Source: Agapetus fuscipes
Lineage: Eukaryota > Arthropoda > Insecta > Trichoptera > Glossosomatidae
Assembly: GCA_951799405.1 (NCBI GenBank)
Contig: OX637344.1
Span: 14,508,001-14,572,000, forward strand
Length of the DNA: 64,000 nt
Direction: 5' to 3'
Shown here piece by piece: positions 58,794-64,000 of the stretch (within the stretch, counting starts at the first letter, position 1; each line of letters begins with the position of its first letter). The notes under the pieces were generated by a model. It was not told the DNA's origin. It made no database searches and worked only from the letters and a program-made list of their open reading frames with translations. The translations under genes and the position numbers were made by a program.

Positions 58794-58969
58794 CAGGGCT
58801 GGAAGTCTCATCACCACGGCAATTCTTACCTACTGAATATCGGTAATATTTGTATGAACACCTATCAATCCAAGATGACCGCAAGTGAACAGCTGATTAG
58901 TCTTCATAAAATATTACCGATATTCAGTGGTAGAAAAGAATTACCGTGGTGATGAGACTTCCAGCCCTG
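58794..58969. mobile_element. Foldback MITE, copy 3, with CAGGGCTGGAAG ends
   Basis: CAGGGCTGGAAGTCTCATCA and its mirror. The core CCGCAAGTGAACAGCTGATT is shared with 13775 and 23324. The ends look hAT-type, but no 8-bp duplication is found. Confidence 0.82.
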
Positions 58970-59307
58970 TTCGGTAAAATTGTTTTCTGATTTCCATGTC
59001 ACTTTGACACAAAAAAAAGTGTCTGGAATTTAAAGGATGTGGTGTTTGAGTGGATTCACCTTTTGAACGTGTATGTTATGTATACTTACTCAGCATACAC
59101 GGACATGTTGTGTGATTGTCAGTTACGCGTGTTTGAGCTTTACATGGAAAACCTCTTTGCATGTAAACCAGAAGCTCGCGTTGACAAATGCCATGTTTAT
59201 TCTAATGTAGGTACTCTACTAAATACTTAACAGAATGCCGTGTACAGACCGAGACTGTGAAATAAGTAATCGAGACAGTTAGACAGTGGAAAGCTGTGCT
59301 AGCGTAA
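58970..59307. other. No gene recognised
   Basis: One plus frame of 63 codons (59039-59230), no known domain. Confidence 0.4.
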
Positions 59308-59768
59308 AGGTCGGTCCGTAGTCTAGTGACAACGCTTGGTAAATGGAAGGTCGAAGGTTTGTATCTCCGCGGAACACAAAAAATATCCCGTTTATATTTA
59401 CAAATATGCTCTTCGCTAGGTTGGAAAATTCATAGCCTTACAGCAATTGCGTCTTGCTTGAGAACTGGCGCTTCGTAGCGACGACCAAGGTCGTAAAAAG
59501 TCCGGTCGATAGCTCAGTTGGTGGTGTACTTGCATTCCATGCCGTGAGCTCGGGTTCGAGCCTCACCGATGGCGTCAGAAATGATTTCCCGTTTCGGTGT
59601 TTATTTCAAACCCCAAAATACAATACCGGCAAGGTTTACTCAGCCTTCACAATAAATGAGTACTATCGGGAGCTGGAAAACGCTGCCACTTTAACTGAAG
59701 TGGTTGGCGTAAAGTCAGCCCCCTTACCTGTAAAAATAAAGAGGTTCCACCAGCCACATGCGATATGG
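59308..59768 (+). mobile_element. S1-S2 composite SINE
   Basis: S1 59308-59500 with a worn head; junction CAAGGTCGTAAAAAGTCCGG. S2 59501-59768 is complete after the B box, so this composite lacks the deletion seen at 8997, 17467 and 20734. Confidence 0.86.
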
Positions 59769-59934
59769 AAAAACCCTGGATGGATCTTTGTTAGCCAGTC
59801 TTTGATAAAAGCAAATGAATTTTACTACCAAACAAACATAAATTTTTGAAAATTTAAGCAGAGAAAGCTGATGTAGGTACTTCGGACAATTTTTAAGAAT
59901 AAGAATTCATACCGTCTTTAAATCTTATCATTCA

Positions 59935-60110
59935 GGGTAAGATTGAGGGGAGAAGAACTCAGGGACGTTGAAGGACATCGTGGCTGAAATGCCTGCGACA
60001 ATGGTTCGGCAGAAGAACCAAGTCCCTGTTTCGAGCCGCAGCTCGTCAAAATGGCCATGATGATCGCCGATTTTCAATATAAGTGGCACGAAAAGAAGAA
60101 GAAATTAAAC
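59935..60110 (+). pseudogene. LINE C-terminal fragment with (GAA)n tail
   Basis: One frame reads RTSWLKCLRQWFGRRTKSLF then RAAARQNGH. This is the 'SWLKNLR.WFG...LFRAA..K' ending of a common lepidopteran LINE. It then passes into GTGGCACGAAAAGAAGAAGAA. Stops on both sides. Confidence 0.65.
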
Positions 60111-60566
60111 TCTTTTTGTGTTCAGCTGGATATTGAACTGACAATCTTCCGATAATTTTTTTTGTTTTTTTTTGTTTCACTATCTTGGTCTGAACACTAA
60201 TATCATTCAAATTCACTCAAAAATACAAACAATTAACATCCTTATTCAATGTTGTAATAAAGACTATTTTCCCGTTGGTTTAAAACCACTTAAACTTGCG
60301 GTTAATTAAAAGGTAGCAGTGATTGTTTTTATTTTCTACACTTAAGTTGGTATGCGAAGTAGGAAATGCAAGTAAATGTAAGGAATTTGTTGAGTGAAGA
60401 TATATTACTATTTACTGTGAGCGCTGGGTTAACAATTAAAGCTAGGTGACAGGTCTTGAGAGAAAAACAGCTTTAGAATTCCTTCAACTCAAAAAATTGT
60501 AGAATATGAGACTCAGATAAATGTCGCTGGGATGGTCAAGGGTTTTAAGGCTCTCGAATTATTGAC
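60111..60566. other. No gene seen
   Basis: A/T-rich, no recognised repeat. Confidence 0.4.
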
Positions 60567-61076
60567 ATTTACATAAGCCCTGCAACTTTTGCCGTTCTTT
60601 CCTGAACCAGGGGTGACATTGGCAAAATGAACCATTTTTTACAGTTTGGGTGGTCAGCCGCATACCATCCTAGAAGTCAAGGAATACAAATAATAAATAA
60701 CAATAAGGTATACCTATAAAACAACAAAAACTTAAAAATAAATCTATACTAAAAAAGTCCATAGGTACCTTCCTATTAAAAAAAATATAACATAAAATAA
60801 CGAATGAATAAGCTGCCAACATTACAGATAAGCCGCCAATTTTTCCTGTCTTACATATTTCTTACATTCATCTAGGATTATAACCTTTATTTTATATTCT
60901 CCTATTATTATGACTCCTGATATCCCATTCATTCGCTGTTCCAGAAATTTGTTCCATCCATACCTTTCTCGGTCTTCCTTTACCTCGACATTCATCTATT
61001 TTTGCAATGTATGCCTACTTTCTTCGTCATTCTTTCCTCATTCATTCTCTTCATATGCCCAAACCATCTTAAACAA
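60567..61076 (-). mobile_element. RTE-B LINE 3' end with coding remnant
   Basis: 60567-60684 is a shortened tail. 60685-60800 is UTR. 60800-61076 is coding (GRGKPRKVWMEQ-like, NEWDIRS). The host for the ribozyme element inserted at 61077; resumes at 61325. Confidence 0.82.
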
Positions 61077-61313
61077 TTTTATAGAACGAAAAAAACGGAT
61101 TTTACTGACCGTGCATAAGAGAAGAACGATTTTCTCTACGTTTCGTCGGAGTCATATCCGACGTCCTCAGGAGGCGTGTGTCTTTTACAAAGAAGAACCA
61201 CGAACTGTTGAATTATTGTTGTTTGATCGAGGTCGAAGGTTGTACGAACATAAAATCCGTTTTTTTCATTCTATAAAATTTCTAACGACCGTAATCATAA
61301 TTTAAAATCTTTT
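61077..61313 (-). mobile_element. 237-bp ribozyme-bearing element with 11-bp target duplication
   Basis: ATCTTAAACAA at 61066-61076 and 61314-61324 flanks it within RTE-B coding sequence. Inverted ends: about 29 bp (TTTTATAGAACG.. and ..CATTCTATAAAA). Inside is a hammerhead-like motif (61134-61173). No coding capacity. The distal part of the unit recurs at 62750-62920. Confidence 0.8.
61134..61173 (-). ncRNA. Hammerhead-ribozyme-like motif, complete core
   Basis: Minus strand: stem I CTC/GAG, CTGAGGA, one unpaired C, stem II GTCGG-(8 nt)-CCGAC, GAAA, stem III AC/GT as palindromic ACGT, then A at the cleavage site. A 2-bp palindromic stem III suggests action as a dimer, as reported for Penelope-type hammerheads. 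Confidence 0.65.
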
Positions 61314-61324
61314 ATCTTAAACAA

Positions 61325-61440
61325 GCTTATTTTTATCACATTCACACTTTCCCTTACACCACATTCTTCTCTTACAAAATCATTCCTCAATCACTCCGTT
61401 TTTTCCCACTCACATTTCTGAGATAGTCCATTGAATCTTT
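61325..61440 (-). pseudogene. RTE-B coding remnant beyond the insertion
   Basis: The minus frame gives REECGVRESVNVIKI-like sequence, the block just before WFGHVERM in related LINEs. Confidence 0.6.
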
Positions 61441-61690
61441 AGAATGAAGACTGTTGCAGAGTGAAGCCTAGAACCGCCCCGGGTTGTTGATGATGGTGAT
61501 GAGCGCTGACCACCCCACCCCCACATTTATGATTAGGGTGTATTCAGGAGAGGAGGGGTGGGCAGACGCGTGCTGGCTGAATAACCTTAATTGCGGCCAA
61601 CGCACTAATAAATAACAATTATACAGAAACCAAAATATCATCATGCGAGGAAGTGAGGCGTGGACTGTGGAATCAACAAGGGAAACACTC
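61441..61690. other. No gene recognised
   Basis: G+C-rich patch 61465-61580 with C/G runs; no frame of note. Confidence 0.35.
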
Positions 61691-61938
61691 GCAACGCAAC
61701 TAAGCTACTAGTGTAACTTCTTGCCGTGTTATCCCCGTACGTTTTCACATGTGGCGAGTGGAACCTATTTATCTTTACGGGTAAGGGCGCCGGCCTCACG
61801 CCAACAACTTCAGTTGAAGATGGAGTTTCCCAGCTACCGAGGGGCTGGCACTCATTTTTTGGGAAGGCTGAGTAAACCTTGTCGGTATTTTAGATTGGGT
61901 TTTGAAATAAAAACCCAAAAATGAAAAAAAAGCATTTC
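61691..61938 (-). mobile_element. S2 SINE, head lost
   Basis: CGCAACTAAGCTACTAGTG to AAATAAAAACCCAAAAATG. Confidence 0.85.
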
Positions 61939-61954
61939 TAGCGCAACCTGAATC

Positions 61955-62060
61955 TTTGTTACTGTGGCTGTATCCTGCTGCCGTTCCACTAGGGGTGGCC
62001 GGTACGTACGCAGATGCTCTTTCATCTCTTCAACATTCATCACTTTATTCATACATACTT
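61955..62060 (-). pseudogene. RTE-C LINE fragment, distal part
   Basis: TCCTGCTGCCGTTCCACTAG, GGGTGGCCGG, CAACATTCATCACTTTATTC. Continues after the MITE. Confidence 0.8.
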
Positions 62061-62483
62061 TAGGCCCGGTATATTGAACTGTAGTAATATTTTAGTTAAC
62101 TATTACTTGAACTTTCATTCAAAATACTCAATCTCGAGTTAACTAAAACCGAACATTACCGAAGTATGAGGCCACGCCCCTAAATCTTGGAAATAATTAA
62201 AATGCCATTCAAAAGCTTTAAAACAAACAACTATTCATAAAAATCATATGCCTAACCTTCATTAAGCTAGAAAACGAGACAAAAAATGTTCAGTTTGCAA
62301 CAGTTTTGATGTATCCTTACATTAAAAAAGAACAGCTGCTGTCAGTGAAGCGCCGCCATCTTGAAAATCGAAAGTTAAAGTTACTAAATATTTACTGGCG
62401 AAATTCGGTGAGTGAAATATTATGATGATTTAACTAAAATGGCATTTTAGTTAACTTTACGATACTTCAAAATACCGGGCCTA
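62061..62483. mobile_element. MITE with GGCCCGGTAT ends and TA duplication
   Basis: TA at 62061-62062 and 62482-62483. Ends GGCCCGGTATATTGAA and TTCAAAATACCGGGCC. It splits the RTE-C fragment, which gives clean boundaries. Confidence 0.84.
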
Positions 62484-62655
62484 ATTCACACTCTGTAAGT
62501 TAACTTCTTTCGCAATCTCACCTATTTGGTCTATCCATTTCTTCCTCGGTCTTCCCCTTCCACGCTTTCTCTGACATTTCCTCCGTACACTTTATTCTTT
62601 AGTCGTTCATCAAGATCCATTATTTCAAGATGTCGGAATCATCTCATTGTGTTTT
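62484..62655 (-). pseudogene. RTE-C LINE fragment, proximal part
   Basis: On the minus strand: FRHLEIMDLDERLKNKVY, GRGRPRKKWIDQIGEIAK-like. A stop replaces W in the MRWF position. Confidence 0.8.
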
Positions 62656-62749
62656 TTCAATAAATAAAAAATAATTAAAAAAACCGTAAATAAAGTACGG
62701 AAATTACTATTTACTTTAAAGAGGTTTTACATAGCTCCTGAGATAACTC

Positions 62750-62920
62750 AGGAGTCAGGAGACGTGTCTCTTCTACAAAGAAGAACCACGAACACGTCTC
62801 CCGAGGACGTCGGATATGACTCCGACGAAACGTAGAGAAAATCGTTCTTCTCTTTTGCACGGTCAGTAAAATTCGTTTTTTTCATTCTTTAAAATGTCTA
62901 ACTACCGTAATCATAATTAA
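62750..62920 (+). mobile_element. Second ribozyme-type unit, partial
   Basis: Shares TTCTACAAAGAAGAACCACG, the ribozyme block, GCACGGTCAGTAAAATTCG and CTACCGTAATCATAATT with 61077-61313 (reversed). Left boundary unclear; CTCCTGAG-ATAA-CTCAGGAG hairpin at 62747-62766. Confidence 0.7.
62807..62838 (+). ncRNA. Hammerhead-ribozyme-like motif with a core change
   Basis: Reads CCGAGGA where CTGANGA is required; stem II, GAAA and ACGTA as in 61134-61173; stem I TCTC/GAGA (4 bp). The T-to-C change at the invariant U4 position should disable it. Confidence 0.6.
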
Positions 62921-62972
62921 AAATATTAATTAAATAAAACGCAGTTAGAATTCACTTTTATATTCTTTAACT

Positions 62973-63012
62973 TTGTCAAACGTTTTCGCCTAAAAAGGCA
63001 TCATCAGGACAA
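62973..63012 (-). ncRNA. Hammerhead-ribozyme-like motif, left of pair
   Basis: Mirror image of 63054-63093, with the same core and stems. Confidence 0.65.
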
Positions 63013-63053
63013 TGGCAAATCCTTTGTCATTGTCTTCTTTTACAGATTTGTCA

Positions 63054-63093
63054 TTGTCCTGATGATGCCTTTTTAGGCGAAAACGTTTGACAA
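63054..63093 (+). ncRNA. Hammerhead-ribozyme-like motif, right of pair
   Basis: Stem I TTGTC/GACAA (5 bp), CTGATGA, one unpaired T, stem II GCCT-TTTT-AGGC, GAAA, palindromic stem III AACGTT, then T at the predicted cleavage site (63088). All invariant core positions are present. The extra unpaired base before stem II is a departure from the textbook form. Confidence 0.68.
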
Positions 63094-63105
63094 AGTTAAA
63101 GAATA

Positions 63106-63537
63106 TAAACGACGTTAGCCATGTTGAAAGCACCGGTTCCCATAGATCACCGAAGTTAAGCAACATTGGGCGCGGACAGTACTTGGATGGGTGACCGCTC
63201 AGGTACACCGCGTGTCGTTGGCATCTTGGACCGGTCCGTAGTCCGTAGTGGCAACACTTCGGACTCGTAAATGGAAGGTTGTGGATTGGATCCCGGCGGA
63301 GCACAAAAAATATACCATTTATATTACGAATGTGCTCTTCGCTGAGTTGAAAAATTCATAAACCTTTACCAAAGACCGGTCACTGAAAGGTCCATCCAAC
63401 CTTACAACAACTGGGTCTTGCTTGAGAATTGGCGCTTTCTACAGCGACGACCAAGCTCGCAGAGGGCCCTTGAGGTGTGATACACACAAAAACAGCGCTC
63501 ACCAAATAAATCATCCTAATATTATTATTATATTATA
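63106..63537 (+). mobile_element. 5S-tRNA-LINE-tail SINE, near full length
   Basis: About 63108-63224 is 5S-derived (ATGTTGAAAGCACCGG, CACCGAAGTTAAGCAACAT, AGTACTTGGATGGGTGACCG, CACCGCGTGTCGTTGGCAT). 63230-63300 is the tRNA-like head (CCGTAGTCCGTAGTGG, GTTGTGGATTGGATCCCGG with a worn B box). Then come the S1 body, tail CGCAGAGGGCCCTTGAGGTG and (ATT)n. It splits the ribozyme foldback, with TATAAA/TATACAA at the edges as a likely duplication. Confidence 0.9.
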
Positions 63538-63539
63538 CA

Positions 63540-63577
63540 AGTGAATTTAAACTGCGTTTTATTTAATTAATATACAA
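63540..63577. mobile_element. Outer right arm of the ribozyme foldback
   Basis: AAGTGAATTTAAACTGCGTT then TTATTTAATTAATAT mirrors 62925-62958. Confidence 0.8.
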
Positions 63578-63971
63578 TGGACTTTCACTGTGTAAACCAC
63601 CAAACCCTTAAAAATGTAATTTAAAATCTTTAACATATTTAGAAATTACTGAATGGCAATGTTCCTATCAATTGTAGTTTTTCCGGATGTGCAGATTTTT
63701 GGTTTCTCCGGAGGTGGAACCGGAAGCGAGTTTCCGAGCGACCGCCGCGACGCCGGAAGCTTTTAGCATTAATAAAAACCCACAGCACACTTACCCCCCC
63801 TGCCTCAGGCTAGGGACTTCCCCAGAAGGAAAAAACATGCTATCAATCATCGCGGTTATCTGTGGCAAATAAACTATGGAACCAAGAACGCAAAAAATAT
63901 CTCCGAACTCACACAAAGTTCATTTATTCTTGTAGTTTTTATTGTAAAACTTTGCAATTTTTGAAGAGCAG
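63578..63971. other. No gene recognised; G+C-rich patch 63690-63760
   Basis: CCGGAGGTGGAACCGGAAGC and GACCGCCGCGACGCCGG st in an otherwise A/T-rich stretch. The plus frame 63687-63872 has no known domain. Confidence 0.35.
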
Positions 63972-64000
63972 TGCGGTCGATAGCTCAGTGGTAGAGTGCT
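63972..64000 (+). mobile_element. S2 SINE head, cut by the window end
   Basis: GCGGTCGATAGCTCAGTGG then TAGAGTGCT; the A-box half only. Confidence 0.8.

Larger units (their letters stand above)
62923..63105. mobile_element. Foldback with two opposed hammerhead-like motifs
   Basis: TATATTCTTTAACTTTGTCA..CAGGACAATG mirrored by CATTGTCCTG..TGACAAAGTTAAAGAATATA. The outer arm (TTAATTAAATAAAACGCAG) has its partner at 63540-63577, beyond an inserted SINE. Confidence 0.85.

Noticed and set aside
62740..62770. Rho-independent terminator (CTCCTGAG-ATAA-CTCAGGAG)
   Set aside because: A hairpin is present, but the genome is eukaryotic and it lies in repeat DNA without a T-run.
1..64000. Endogenous viral element or toxin gene
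   Set aside because: No capsid, envelope, polymerase of viral type or toxin-like frame was seen. All polymerase-like frames are non-LTR retrotransposons.

Overview
The window looks like intergenic or intronic DNA of an insect, most likely a moth or butterfly. That is inferred from A+T-rich DNA, a 5S rRNA-derived segment that reads like insect 5S, and LINE and SINE families of the lepidopteran kind. I cannot name a species. There are no bacterial-style genes, no CRISPR array and no functional RNA gene that I can defend. Most of the 64 kb is transposable elements, many inserted into one another.

Four repeat families dominate. (1) The 3' end of an RTE-like LINE, called RTE-B here, about 250 bp, with a fixed 'TTCCTTGAC' end and a GATTA-type tail. 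There are about 40 copies on both strands, some still joined to the LINE's C-terminal coding region. (2) S1, a tRNA-headed SINE whose 3' tail matches an L2-like LINE at 23.6-24.0 kb. Two copies carry a full or nearly full 5S rRNA-derived head (15.4-15.9 kb and 63.1-63.5 kb), and one has swapped its tail for that of the intact LINE at 48.9-52.2 kb. (3) S2, a second tRNA-headed SINE, often fused directly behind S1 as an S1-S2 composite. (4) SINE3, a third tRNA-headed family, found once as a tail-to-tail palindromic dimer at 8.9-9.9 kb.

By region: 0-5 kb has a 130-bp tandem repeat and RTE-B tails. 5.7-6.8 kb and 12.0-13.6 kb share long repeat modules. 7.7-11 kb is nested SINEs. 13.7-17.3 kb has foldback elements, including a 701-bp palindrome at a TTAA site. 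17.5-30.5 kb is SINE composites, LINE fragments and RTE-B tails. 31.1-35.6 kb has the only host-gene candidates: a minus-strand exon with a signal peptide and splice donor (31213-31405), and a CpG-rich promoter with a tiny plus-strand first exon (35380-35590). 37.3-38.9 kb has a decayed hAT transposon and a hAT-type MITE, both with perfect 8-bp target duplications. 48.9-52.2 kb holds the only long intact gene, a 1085-residue LINE endonuclease/reverse transcriptase whose stop codon runs straight into its poly(A). 54.7-55.6 kb is a pogo-like element.

The most unusual part is 55.8-63.6 kb. Five places carry hammerhead-ribozyme-like cores (CTGANGA, stem II, GAAA, palindromic stem III, cleavable base). 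One lies in a 237-bp element flanked by an 11-bp target duplication. Two form an inverted pair in a foldback into which a 5S-tRNA SINE has inserted. No Penelope-type reverse transcriptase is present, so these look like small non-autonomous ribozyme-bearing retroelements. Overall the window records modular trading of heads (5S, tRNA) and tails (two LINEs) among SINEs, beside a likely source LINE. All similarity statements come from reading the sequence; no database search was run.
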